From contig CALXXF010000012.1 in NCBI GenBank assembly GCA_944392615.1, forward strand, positions 1 to 60,149: DNA of 60,149 nt. The letters run 5' to 3'. How positions within the stretch are numbered: the stretch's first letter is position 1; each line of letters opens with the position of its first letter. This document shows positions 41,528 through 49,520 of this stretch, piece by piece. The position numbers and the translations under genes are program-made. The DNA is from an uncultured Clostridia bacterium. GTDB taxonomy: Bacteria > Bacillota > Clostridia > Oscillospirales > CAG-272. The notes beneath the pieces are model-generated. The model saw only the letters and a program-made list of their open reading frames with translations, was not told where the DNA came from and did not search any database.

Positions 41528-42103
41528 TCAGTTGTATGCCGAGAGTATTTTATTTATAGTGGCGCGGGAGAGTTCACTGAATTTTTTTATCCCGGCTCCA
41601 GGCTCGGCGGTGCACGAAAGCTTTTTTTCAAACCAGCCGACATTGCGCAGTGAGCCGTTTTTGTATCCGGTATCTGTCAGAGTCGCGATAAGACTGAAGC
41701 CGAGAGATCTGTGAAGTCCTTCGCTCGCCGGGTTCGGTATGGTTACGAGCGAATATACATTTCTCACGCCCTGCTCGTCAAGAATGTCGAGCAGCGCAGA
41801 GCACAGTCTTTTTCCGACGCCCGACGATGTGTTGTGCCTGTCTATATATACGGTGAGCTCGCAGCTCGGATAGTATGCTTTTCTGTCAAATATCCTGTGA
41901 GCATATGTGTAGCCTATGATATGACCGCCGCTGTCTTTTGCAACGAGCACCGGATATGTTTCGGCAAAGCCTTCGAGTCTTTTGCGAAAGGTGATTTCGT
42001 CGGGAAGCTCATATTCAAAGGTTATCGGAGTGTCAATATACTGTGAATATATCCGGCGTATAGTCTCATAATCCTCAGGGCACGCCATTGTGATTTCCGT
42101 CAT
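41528..42103 (-). CDS. GNAT-family N-acetyltransferase (phosphinothricin acetyltransferase-like)
   Basis: The 191-residue protein has the Pat/Bar-type GNAT order: DYETIRRIYSQYIDTPITFEYELP near the N-terminus, VAKDSGGHIIGYTYAHRI, ELTVYIDRHNTSSGVGKRL (acetyl-CoA loop, near 82-100) and NPASEGLHRSLGFSLI. It would acetylate an amine or amino-acid-like substrate using acetyl-CoA. The ATG at 42103 has AGGAGAAAGAC before it, and it lies 28 bp after the acyl-CoA ligase gene, with which it is probably co-transcribed. The true substrate is unknown. Confidence 0.85.
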   Translation of the reverse strand: MTEITMACPEDYETIRRIYSQYIDTPITFEYELPDEITFRKRLEGFAETYPVLVAKDSGGHIIGYTYAHRIFDRKAYYPSCELTVYIDRHNTSSGVGKRLCSALLDILDEQGVRNVYSLVTIPNPASEGLHRSLGFSLIATLTDTGYKNGSLRNVGWFEKKLSCTAEPGAGIKKFSELSRATINKILSAYN

Positions 42104-42131
42104 GTCTTTCTCCTGTTTTCCTGCCTTGCTG

Positions 42132-43775
42132 TCATATGTTTCCTATCTCGTTCTGGGAGGCGACAAGGTGGTCTGAGCAGTATTTTTTGCGCAGACGCGG
42201 CTTTTCGATTTTTCCGGTGGGATTTCTCGGAATGTCATCAAAAAATATTTTACGGGGCCTTTTATATCTCGGCATTGCAGAGCAGAAGTCGTTTATGTCC
42301 TGCTCCGAAACAGACATTCCGGGTTTTACCTCTATTATCGCGGCGGCTATTTCTCCAAGTCTTTTGTCGGGAAGACCTATTACTGCCACGTCCTTTACCG
42401 CATCGTGCCTTCTGATAAAATTCTCTATCTCCACAGGGTAAAGGTTTTCGCCGCCTGTTATTATGACGTCTTTTTTTCTGTCAACAAGGTATATAAATCC
42501 GTCTTCATCCTCGCGCGCCATGTCCCCTGTCAGAAGCCATCCGTCTTTGAGGACCGCGGCGGTCGCCTTCTCGTCCTTGTAGTATTCGGACATGACGCCT
42601 GGGCCCTTTACCGCGAGCTCCCCGATCTCGCCTCTTTTTACAATTTCGCACTTGTCATTTACTATTTTTGTCTGCCATCCGTAGCCCGCCTTGCCTATTG
42701 AGCCGATTTTTTCTATGTTTTCCACCCCGAGGTGAACGCATCCGGGTCCTATGGATTCCGAAAGGCCGTAATTGGTGTCGTACAAATGATGCGGAAACAG
42801 CTTCATCCACCGCTTTATCAGCGACGGAGGCACGGGCTGGGCTCCTATATGCATGAGCCTCCACTGAGACAGGTCGTAGTCGTCAAGGTTTATTTCCTTT
42901 CTGTCTATCGCGTCGAGTATGTCCTGTACCCACGGTACAAGCAGCCATACTATAGAGCATTTTTCCTCCGAAACGCTTCTGAGTATGTATTCCGGCGAGG
43001 TCCCTTTGAGAAGAACCGCCTTGCCGGCTGTCAGAAGACTTCCGAACCAGTGCATTTTCGCGCCAGTGTGGTAAAGAGGAGGTATGCACAAAAATACATC
43101 CTCCTTGGTCTGCATGTGGTGCTTTTGCTCAACTATACAGGCGTGCATAAGGCTTCTGTGTTTATGCAGTATTGCCTTGGGAAATCCGGTTGTTCCCGAT
43201 GAGAAATATATCGCGCCGTAATCGTCGTCGCACAGCTCTATATGCGGCGCATGACTTGAGCAGTAGCTCACGAGCTTGAAATAGCTTTCGGCAAAAGACG
43301 GGCAGTCATCGCCGACATAGAACATGTACTTTATGTTTTTCAGCGAGGTGTATATCTCCTCTATTCTTCCGACAAACTCCGGACCAAATACCAGCATGTC
43401 CGAATCCGAAAGCTCAAGGCAGTATTTTATTTCTTCTGATGAATATCGGAAATTGAGGGGGACCGCTATAGCTCCGGTTTTGAGTATGCCGAAATATATC
43501 GGAAGCCATTCGATGCCGTTCATAAGCAGTATGGCGACTTTGTCTCCCCTACGGATCCCGCGTGTCAGGAGCAGGTTGGCAAACCGATTCGCCTTTTTGT
43601 CAAATTCGCCCCAGGTCATTTCCTTTCTGTATGCCTCTTTTGCGGCGGGCTCTATGAGAGCGTAGTCCTTCCAGGTGTATCTTCTTCCGGTATCGAGAGA
43701 GGGGTTTATTTCGACTATAGCAACGTCGTCCTTGTATTCGGCGGCGTTTCTTGCAAGAAATTCGGTTATCGGCAT
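42132..43775 (-). CDS. AMP-dependent acyl-CoA synthetase/ligase
   Basis: The 547-residue protein belongs to the ANL superfamily, which activates carboxylic acids as acyl-AMP and transfers them to CoA. The phosphate-binding loop YFSSGTTGFPKAILHKH (about 191-207), TNYGLSESIG (about 335-344), the hinge motif LTGDMAREDEDGFIYLVDRKKD (about 416-437) and the C-terminal PRNPTGKIEKPRL with its catalytic Lys are all present. The substrate is probably a fatty or other medium-to-long-chain acid, as in FadD-type ligases. AAGGAAGG precedes ATG 43775. A T-box leader lies 320 bp upstream on the same strand. Confidence 0.9.
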   Translation of the reverse strand: MPITEFLARNAAEYKDDVAIVEINPSLDTGRRYTWKDYALIEPAAKEAYRKEMTWGEFDKKANRFANLLLTRGIRRGDKVAILLMNGIEWLPIYFGILKTGAIAVPLNFRYSSEEIKYCLELSDSDMLVFGPEFVGRIEEIYTSLKNIKYMFYVGDDCPSFAESYFKLVSYCSSHAPHIELCDDDYGAIYFSSGTTGFPKAILHKHRSLMHACIVEQKHHMQTKEDVFLCIPPLYHTGAKMHWFGSLLTAGKAVLLKGTSPEYILRSVSEEKCSIVWLLVPWVQDILDAIDRKEINLDDYDLSQWRLMHIGAQPVPPSLIKRWMKLFPHHLYDTNYGLSESIGPGCVHLGVENIEKIGSIGKAGYGWQTKIVNDKCEIVKRGEIGELAVKGPGVMSEYYKDEKATAAVLKDGWLLTGDMAREDEDGFIYLVDRKKDVIITGGENLYPVEIENFIRRHDAVKDVAVIGLPDKRLGEIAAAIIEVKPGMSVSEQDINDFCSAMPRYKRPRKIFFDDIPRNPTGKIEKPRLRKKYCSDHLVASQNEIGNI

Positions 43776-44094
43776 TTTGTTTTCCTTCCTTAATTGACTT
43801 TATACTTTTAATTCTGCGTTTTTTGAGCTTCTCTTGTTTGCTTACTGGAGTTTCCCGCAGTATGACGGCACGGCAAGGCGCTTGCCCGGAAAAGCGCCCG
43901 CGTGCTCAAAGCGACTGTTATTTCGGCGGCTTCAGTAAAGCTCGCGCCTTGAGCCCTTCAAAACATCATCCTGAAAGCATATGCCCACAAGCACACGCCC
44001 GCAAACGTGCGCCTGCAAGTATATGCCCGGACGTTTGTCTGTTTGCTTTAACTATATGTCCGACATGCTTTTACATGTAATACGTGCTTTTGAT
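43776..44094. other. Region between the T-box and the acyl-CoA ligase; no gene found
   Basis: About 320 bp with imperfect CGCC/GCAAG-type short repeats (about 43980-44030) and no supported reading frame. If a T-box-controlled gene once stood here, nothing recognisable is left. Confidence 0.5.
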
Positions 44095-44412
44095 GACAAA
44101 AAACAAAAGCCGTCCCTGAATTACAGGGACGGCTTGATATTCCGTGGTACCACCTTGCTTCGCCGACGGCTTTCTCCGAGGGCCTTTTCCGGGCGGACAA
44201 CCGGTATTCAAAGCGGTCAAAGCTCGCTTTACAAACTACGGTCCTGAAGATCCGTCCGTCGGAGATAACGGTCCGCTCCGTCACAGCCTACTCACTGCCT
44301 GTGGTATGCGGCGGCTTTCGGTGTGAGGCTCCCGAAATGTATTTCGTATACCTACTCGCCGCCGTTTTACACCCGCCAACGGCTCTCTGCCGGCACTTCG
44401 GAATACTACTTC
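44095..44412 (-). promoter_or_regulatory. T-box leader, specifier apparently UAC (tyrosine)
   Basis: On the minus strand the conserved antiterminator sequence AAGGTGGTACCACGG occupies 44156-44142. The competing terminator follows (AAGCCGTCCCTG / CAGGGACGGCTT, 44135-44107, then TTTTGTTTTTT). Upstream are AGTAGTATT at the base of stem I, AGAGAG and GGGTGTAAAAC of the distal stem-I loops. In the specifier position UAC (44348-44346) is followed by GAAAUAC, the layout in which the codon precedes GAA. T-boxes read uncharged tRNA and normally control aminoacyl-tRNA synthetase or amino-acid genes. Here the next gene is an acyl-CoA ligase 320 bp away. Confidence 0.85.
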
Positions 44413-44440
44413 TTTTCGATCAACGCCTTTTACCATATAT

Positions 44441-44470
44441 GTTCACAAGTGACATATGTCACTTGTGAAC
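44441..44470. promoter_or_regulatory. Perfect 30-bp palindrome at the T-box transcription start
   Basis: Each half is 15 bp (GTTCACAAGTGACAT and its exact complement), with no loop. It lies immediately downstream of the -10 of the T-box promoter and covers the predicted start site. It looks like an operator for a dimeric repressor of TetR type, or it forms a hairpin at the RNA 5' end. Confidence 0.75.
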
Positions 44471-44471
44471 A

Positions 44472-44500
44472 AGTATATTTCATCACATGGCTTTTGTCAA
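44472..44500 (-). promoter_or_regulatory. Sigma-A promoter of the T-box transcript
   Basis: On the minus strand TTGACA (44500-44495), 17-bp spacer, TATACT (44477-44472). Confidence 0.85.
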
Positions 44501-44581
44501 GATGCAAGCTGAATTGTTAACAAATTGTACATATTTGGCAGACGACAAACCGTCACAGAAATCTGTCGTACAGGCGTCTTG

Positions 44582-45505
44582 TCAGGGAAGGATATTTCCC
44601 GCCGATTTGTATACATCGTACCACTCGTCTCGTGTGAGCGTTATATCCGCCGCCTTGAGGCAGTCGAGAAGCCTTTCGACTTTGGTAGTGCCCGTCACCG
44701 GCATGAGGTGCGCCGGATGGCGCAGGAGCCATGCTATTACAATGGTATTTTTTGAAACGCCGTACTTTTCAGCAAGCTCGTCCAGCTTTTTATTGAGCGC
44801 GGGAAATTTTTCATTGTCTACAAAGCTGCCTTCAAAAAATCCATACTGGAAAGGCGACCAGGGCTGTATGGTTATGTCGTTCAGCCTGCAATAGTCGAGT
44901 ATACCGCCGTCGCGCACGCACGCCCTGTCATTTTCGTTATTGACATTTATGCCCTCAGATATCATTCCGCAGAAGGCAATGCTCAGCTGCATCTGGTTTG
45001 CAACTATAGGTGTATGCAGATATTTTGAAAGAAGGGCTATCTGTCCGGGATTGTGATTTGACACACCGAAATTTCTCACTTTTCCTGAGGATTTGAGAGC
45101 GTCGAATGCCTCCGCCACTTCTTCCGGTTCGCAAAGCGCGTCCGGACGGTGGAGCAGAAGCACGTCGAGATAGTCGGTGTTGAGTCTTGACAGTATTCCG
45201 TCAACTGCGGTCAGAATGTGCTCTTTTGAAAAATCATACAGACCTCTGTCGATTCCGCATTTTGACTGAAGAATTATTTTTTCACGCTTGTCGTCGGTCA
45301 TTCCATATGCCTGGGCAAAGAGCTTTTCGCTTCTTCCCCCTCCGTATATATCGGCGTGGTCGAAGAAGTTTGCTCCGTTCTCAATAGCCGTACCTATGAA
45401 GCGGGAAGCGTCGCTCACCGAAAGAGCGGTTATCCGCATACAGCCAACGGCGACTGTAGGTACCGAAAGAGCGCTTTTTCCGAGTGTGATATTTCTCATT
45501 GTCAT
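44582..45505 (-). CDS. Aldo/keto reductase family oxidoreductase (YdhF-like)
   Basis: The 307-residue protein shows the NADP(H)-dependent AKR barrel: FDHADIYGGGRSEKLFAQA (catalytic Asp and Tyr, about 49-68), ILQSKCGI (Lys, near 85-92), DYLDVLLLHRPDAL (His, near 122-135), NFGVSNHNPGQI and the cofactor-binding MPVTGTTKVERL near 272-283. Members closest to YdhF reduce small carbonyl compounds. The start ATG 45505 directly abuts the stop of the upstream membrane-protein gene, so the two are coupled. The physiological substrate is unknown. Confidence 0.9.
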   Translation of the reverse strand: MTMRNITLGKSALSVPTVAVGCMRITALSVSDASRFIGTAIENGANFFDHADIYGGGRSEKLFAQAYGMTDDKREKIILQSKCGIDRGLYDFSKEHILTAVDGILSRLNTDYLDVLLLHRPDALCEPEEVAEAFDALKSSGKVRNFGVSNHNPGQIALLSKYLHTPIVANQMQLSIAFCGMISEGINVNNENDRACVRDGGILDYCRLNDITIQPWSPFQYGFFEGSFVDNEKFPALNKKLDELAEKYGVSKNTIVIAWLLRHPAHLMPVTGTTKVERLLDCLKAADITLTRDEWYDVYKSAGNILP

Positions 45506-45931
45506 TCATCCCTTCTTTTTTATTATAGTCACAGCGTAGAAGATCACCGCTGCCGCAAGCATTATCACAGCGGAGACAGGCAGACTTACAGCTGCGTTTG
45601 AGAATGCCCCCGCTATGTCGAGTATTCCGTTTATCACAGAATAAAGAGTCATGCATACAAGTGAATATGCAACAAGCACCGAGGAGGCAAAAGGCGGATA
45701 AGCCCGTTTGGGAGCAAAGGCGAGCACTGCATAAAGAACGGTTCCGAGAAGCAGCCATACAAACGCAAGATCCATATTGCGCGAAGTCACCCCGTATCCG
45801 AAATGGGTATATATTCGTCCGAAAACAAGTGTGAACAGGGAGCCTCCGAGATAAATTGCCGAAGTTCTCAGCCCTGCCTTTTTAAAAATATGCTTATGTC
45901 CGTCGGCTTTCCGGATATCACTTGCGTTCAT
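45506..45931 (-). CDS. Small four-span membrane protein, unknown
   Basis: The start is placed at ATG 45931 (MNASDIRKADGHKH) because GAAGGAGAAGAC precedes it; an in-frame ATG at 45973 has no ribosome site. The 141-residue product has a polar start and four hydrophobic segments: AIYLGGSLFTLVFGRIYTHF, LAFVWLLLGTVLYAVLAFA, FASSVLVAYSLVCMTLYSVI and VSAVIMLAAAVIFYAVTII, ending KKKG. It resembles small uncharacterised membrane proteins of Clostridia. It forms an operon with the aldo/keto reductase, but no functional link is evident. Confidence 0.65.
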   Translation of the reverse strand: MNASDIRKADGHKHIFKKAGLRTSAIYLGGSLFTLVFGRIYTHFGYGVTSRNMDLAFVWLLLGTVLYAVLAFAPKRAYPPFASSVLVAYSLVCMTLYSVINGILDIAGAFSNAAVSLPVSAVIMLAAAVIFYAVTIIKKKG

Positions 45932-46099
45932 GTCTTCTCCTTCTGTATTTTCTGTGCCCTTTATTTCCTTCATTTGCCAAAAACGCCCGTCCTTTTCTCT
46001 TTACTGTTAGTCATCGCAGACTGGTTGTCAACGCCGGCAGGGCGTACTTTTCGGCACTCTGCCGGAAAAACACAACGGCTGGATATCATCGCTTAAGAC

Positions 46100-47242
46100 T
46101 CAGTCTGAATATTTGCTTCCGTTTATGAAAATTATATCGCTTACCTCGCGCTCCTCTTTATAGAGCTCGTTTATAACTCTTCCGTTGAAATAAAGCGTGG
46201 TGGAAGAGCCGCCGTCGAGGTTGTAAGCATAGACACAGCCCTCGTCCTTCATTATTTCGGCAAGTTCGTACAGCGTAAGGCCGTCGTCATCGACGAGCCT
46301 TCCTTCTGATACGACGATTTTATAGTGGAGAGGCTCTATCATTCCTATTGCAGTCCGCGGGTTGCTGGACGCAGACTGCCCGACCTCATCTGAATATTCA
46401 ACCACCACATTCCCGTCCTCTATGAGCGTTGGACCGAATGAAAACACCTGGTATATGGAGTAGGGGAACGTCAGGGCGTCGTACTTGCGCTCGTCTACCG
46501 AGTACATGTTGCCTTTGTTGTCTATTACAAGCGCGTCGTCTATACCGTCATGACGTGCCGACGCGCGCCACAGCTCGTAATTTCTGAGCACAAAGCCCTC
46601 GTCCCTGAATCCGTAAAAGTCGCCGTTTATGGCAAATATGGCGTCGTTCGCCTTCGCTATCTCGCTTGTCTTTTCCTCTATGTTGTTTCCGAATCTTCCT
46701 TTCGCAAAGGCCGTCATGAGATATTCTATGTCAGACAGCTTCAAATCGACTATGAAAACGGTCGTCGGTACTCCGTTCTCGTTTATGTACTCTGTCTCTT
46801 CAATGCTTATTTCTATATTTTCGTCCTTATAATACATGTCCTCAACTATAGGATAGTCGGGCTGCTCCGGCTCCTGGGTGGTCTGCTCCGGCTCTTCGGT
46901 CTGAGGTCTGTCCGTCCCCGGAGCTTCGCCGGTATCGCCGGGTGCGTCGGTTCCGTCGGTGTCATCCGGCGCGTCGGTTACGTGCGGTGAATCGCTGTCG
47001 TCGGGTTCGTCGGTCGTCGCCGGTCCGTTGGTGTCGTCCGGCGCCTCTGTGTCGCCGTCATACGTCGTTTCGGGGTCATTTCCTGCGTTGTCCTCCTCTG
47101 TGGACGGAACACGGCTTATGGGTGTATCGGAAATCTCGCGCTCTATTACAAAAGCGTCAAGCATAACGTATGTTGTCAGCGATGTCACGTATATGCCCAA
47201 AACAATGGGAAGTATTATTGTAAACGAAAAAAAACGTCTCAT
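46100..47242 (-). CDS. Membrane-anchored phosphodiester glycosidase (NAGPA domain) protein
   Basis: The 380-residue protein has an N-terminal membrane anchor (FFSFTIILPIVLGIYVTSLTTYVML, about 4-28) and a long acidic Thr/Pro/Asp/Glu linker (about 45-130, repeated ATDEPDDSD-like units), which is typical of a wall-spanning stalk. The extracellular domain has the NAGPA/EpsL pattern: AINGDFYGFRDEGFVLRN, NPRTAIGMIEPLHYKIVVSEGR and the C-terminal AYNLDGGSSTTLYFNGRVIN. Such domains cleave or transfer sugar phosphodiesters in envelope polymers, and some relate to exopolysaccharide synthesis. The natural substrate is unknown. It stands alone. Confidence 0.88.
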   Translation of the reverse strand: MRRFFSFTIILPIVLGIYVTSLTTYVMLDAFVIEREISDTPISRVPSTEEDNAGNDPETTYDGDTEAPDDTNGPATTDEPDDSDSPHVTDAPDDTDGTDAPGDTGEAPGTDRPQTEEPEQTTQEPEQPDYPIVEDMYYKDENIEISIEETEYINENGVPTTVFIVDLKLSDIEYLMTAFAKGRFGNNIEEKTSEIAKANDAIFAINGDFYGFRDEGFVLRNYELWRASARHDGIDDALVIDNKGNMYSVDERKYDALTFPYSIYQVFSFGPTLIEDGNVVVEYSDEVGQSASSNPRTAIGMIEPLHYKIVVSEGRLVDDDGLTLYELAEIMKDEGCVYAYNLDGGSSTTLYFNGRVINELYKEEREVSDIIFINGSKYSD

Positions 47243-47432
47243 TTTTCTTTCTCCGATGAGAAATGTAAGAAAACATGTAAAATCCCGGTCAAAGCCGCAA
47301 AAACGGCATGTTATTTACACATAAAGCCATTTTATCACCTTTTTGTGAATACTTCAAGAATGATGTATGAAAATATGTTTCAGCATGCATCACAGAGTGC
47401 CGTGTAAATCGCACTTCAGGTGATAAGCAAAA

Positions 47433-47466
47433 CAAGAGATGCGGCATTTGACGCCGCACCTCTTGC
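47433..47466 (-). terminator. Terminator after hsp20 (minus strand)
   Basis: Stem AAGAG.TGCGGC / GCCGCA.CTCTT; on the minus strand it is followed by TTGTTTTG, about 50 bp after the hsp20 stop. Confidence 0.7.
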
Positions 47467-47514
47467 TTTATAGGATAAAGTACAAACCGCCGTATCACGG
47501 CAACCACGCCGGCG

Positions 47515-47985
47515 TCAGCCTATTTCAAGCTGTCTTACGCCGGGCTTGCGGGCTTCTTTTTTAGGAAGCGCAAGTCTGAGAATTCCGTCTTTGTATTCTG
47601 CCTTGATCGCTTCAGAGTCTATCTCGGAAATGTCAAAGCTTCTTGAGAAGTACCCGTAAGAACGCTCCCGGCGTACATAAACAGGCTTGTTCTCGGCTTT
47701 CTTTTCGTCCTTCTCATCCTTCGCATCCTTCTCGGACGTTTCGCTGCTTTTTTCGGTCTGAGCCGATATCGTGAGGTAGTCTCCGTCTATTGATATCTTT
47801 ATGTCCTCTTTGTTAAATCCCGGAAGCTCTGCTTCGAGCTCGTAGGAGTCACCGAGATCCTTTATGTCGGTCCTGAAAACGTTGGCACTCGTCGAGAAGA
47901 GCGATCTTTCAAGGTCATCAAAAGCGCTGAACGGATTTACTGAATTATAACGATTTCTGTGTGTGAAAGGAATAAGTTCAAACAT
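47515..47985 (-). CDS. Small heat-shock protein, Hsp20/alpha-crystallin family
   Basis: The start is ATG 47985 (MFELIPFTHRNRYNS) with CAAGGAGGTC before it; a longer frame upstream is rejected. The 156-residue chaperone has the usual parts: an N-terminal FSAFDDLERSLF segment, the alpha-crystallin domain (FRTDIKDLGDSYELEAELPGFNKEDIKISIDGDYLTISAQ) and YGYFSRSFDISEIDSEAIKAEYKDGILRLALPK with the conserved GILRLALPK. A Lys/Asp/Glu-rich loop (SSETSEKDAKDEKDEKKAE) inside the domain is longer than usual. It holds unfolding proteins in soluble form during stress. A CIRCE-like operator lies about 190 bp upstream. Confidence 0.95.
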   Translation of the reverse strand: MFELIPFTHRNRYNSVNPFSAFDDLERSLFSTSANVFRTDIKDLGDSYELEAELPGFNKEDIKISIDGDYLTISAQTEKSSETSEKDAKDEKDEKKAENKPVYVRRERSYGYFSRSFDISEIDSEAIKAEYKDGILRLALPKKEARKPGVRQLEIG

Positions 47986-48171
47986 GGTAAAAAAGACCTC
48001 CTTGCTGTTCTTAACGACAGCTGTATAATAAATGTTATTTTTGTTTTTTACTGTAAGCTCATGTGGCTGGCACTTAACATCATCAATTGCTCGCCTCATT
48101 TCTTACTACGCCTATATTATATTCTGAAATTATTAACAATTATAGCTTATAAAATTAATAAATTGTAAATA

Positions 48172-48198
48172 TTAGCAAATAAATCAGAAGAGTGCTAA
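48172..48198. promoter_or_regulatory. CIRCE-like HrcA operator upstream of hsp20
   Basis: CIRCE is TTAGCACTC-N9-GAGTGCTAA. Here the right half GAGTGCTAA (48190-48198) is perfect, the spacing is exactly 9, and the left half reads TTAGCAAAT (48172-48180), matching 6 of 9. HrcA regulation of hsp20 is plausible but not certain. Confidence 0.55.
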
Positions 48199-48311
48199 AA
48201 CATTGTCGAACAAACAAGACAGACCTTGCGGAAAAGCGGTGTGCTTCTGGCAATTACTGCTGTCTAAGTGCGAATTGTGACGTGACACTGTGGAGGAGTT
48301 GTGCTTGTTTC

Positions 48312-48353
48312 CGGTGCATGCGCGCGGGCTGGCGGTGCATGCGCGTGGGCTGG
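48312..48353. repeat. 21-bp tandem repeat, two copies differing at one base
   Basis: Units 48312-48332 and 48333-48353, beginning CGGTGCATGCGCG. It lies between hsp20 and the P-type ATPase remnant. Confidence 0.8.
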
Positions 48354-48414
48354 GATTTACAGATCAGGGAAATACCGAAGAATGCTGTGCCATGTGACAA
48401 CGAATGCTTGACTT

Positions 48415-48747
48415 ATGAACATTGCTCCTGCGCCGGCTCTGAAGGCAGCTGACGTCGGCGTTGCCATGGGCGGCATGGGCAGTGATATATCCATAGAGGC
48501 GGCAGATATCGCACTGATGGGTGACGATGTCTCGATGCTGCCGTATCTCAAAAGACTTTCAAACGCCACGGTGCGTACCATAAAATTCAGTATTTCGCTT
48601 TCAATGCTGATAAACATTATCGCCGTTGTGCTGTCGGTAGCGGGAGTTCTGAATCCCACTACAGGCGCTCTTGTACACAACGCCGGGTCATGCTTCGTTG
48701 TACTCATAGCAGCGCTTCTGTATGACAGAAAGTTTGACCGATCCTGA
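48415..48747 (+). pseudogene. C-terminal remnant of a heavy-metal P-type ATPase
   Basis: The 110-codon frame reads APALKAADVGVAMGGMGSDISIEAADIALMGDDVSMLPYL, then two membrane helices and AALLYDRKFDRS. This is the end of a CadA/ZntA/CopA-type metal ATPase just after the GDGxNDAPAL hinge. The rest, including the phosphorylated-Asp domain, metal-binding domain and six helices (about 500-600 residues), is missing, and the sequence upstream (MNIAP for GDGIND) is already altered. It is a deletion remnant, not a working pump. Its location beside a Fur-family regulator and a metal-binding lipoprotein suggests a former metal-homeostasis locus. Confidence 0.85.
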
Positions 48748-48999
48748 ACGCAGCCGATTATACATATTTGTTTCGGTATCTGAGTTTGATATCCTCGGAG
48801 ATATTTGCTTTAATACCAGAGGACTTGAGCTGTCTGCGCACCGCACATCCGTCAGGCGCTCTGTTTCGCAGATGAAAAAACGGCGCTGTAATGTGTGCAG
48901 GACTCTTTCATGCTTTTACAATAGTCAAAGAAGGCGGTTTTTCTGTCATTACAGCGCGCCGGATGAATTATTCTGTGAAGGCAAGAACCTTTTTTCCAC
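48748..48999. other. Spacer after the ATPase remnant; nothing recognised
   Basis: About 250 bp with no supported gene or terminator before the promoter of the Fur-family gene. Confidence 0.5.
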
Positions 49000-49028
49000 T
49001 TGACAATACGTAAAGCACGGTGTAGAAT
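49000..49028 (+). promoter_or_regulatory. Promoter of the Fur-family gene
   Basis: TTGACA (49000-49005), 17-bp spacer, TAGAAT (49023-49028). Confidence 0.8.
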
Positions 49029-49046
49029 ATGATATCGACTATCATA
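49028..49046. promoter_or_regulatory. Inverted repeat at the start site, likely Fur-family box
   Basis: TATGATA-TCGAC-TATCATA, a perfect 7-5-7 inverted repeat overlapping the end of the -10 and the predicted start. Size and A+T-richness fit an autoregulatory Fur/Zur/PerR-type operator. Confidence 0.55.
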
Positions 49047-49103
49047 TTTGCAAACCGGCGGGCGTTTCCGTCCGGCGGCATGTCGTATGGCGGAGATGAG
49101 GGC

Positions 49104-49520
49104 ATGAAAGAAGAAAAAAATTACAACACCCGGCAAAAGAAACAGATACTTAAATTCTTCGCCGCGCGTCCCGGAGAATGCTTCGGCGCAAGAGAGCTGA
49201 TAGATTCGCCTGAAATTGACGCGGGCGACGCGACGGTTTTCAGGTGTCTTGCAAAGCTGGCGGGTGAGGGCAGACTGAAAAAATATTCCACGGACAAGGG
49301 CGCAATTTATCAGTATAATGAGAGTGCAGAATGTCTTTCGCACTTTCACCTGAAATGTCTTGTGTGCGGAAAGGTGATACATCTCGAATGCGACTTCATG
49401 AACGAGGCTGAGCGGCATATCTCGCAGATGCATGGATTTCAGGTGGATATAATGCGCACAGTGATATACGGAAAATGTCCGCAGTGCTGCGGAAAGACTC
49501 TGAACAGCGCGAGATCCTGA
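49104..49520 (+). CDS. Fur-family metal-responsive repressor (Zur/PerR-like)
   Basis: ATG 49104 (MKEEKNYNTRQKKQ) is chosen because GGAG lies 8 nt before it; an earlier ATG at 49029 falls inside the operator. The 138-residue protein has the winged helix (QILKFFAARPGECFGARELID, DAGDATVFRCLAKLAGEGRLKKY) and the metal domain SHFHLKCLVCGKVIHLEC with a second CPQC pair near the C-terminus, so the structural Cys4 zinc site and a His-rich sensory site are present. TVFR replaces the more common TVYR. Its neighbours, a zinc-type binding lipoprotein and a metal-ATPase remnant, favour a zinc or general metal sensor. Which metal cannot be decided by eye. Confidence 0.9.
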   Translation: MKEEKNYNTRQKKQILKFFAARPGECFGARELIDSPEIDAGDATVFRCLAKLAGEGRLKKYSTDKGAIYQYNESAECLSHFHLKCLVCGKVIHLECDFMNEAERHISQMHGFQVDIMRTVIYGKCPQCCGKTLNSARS

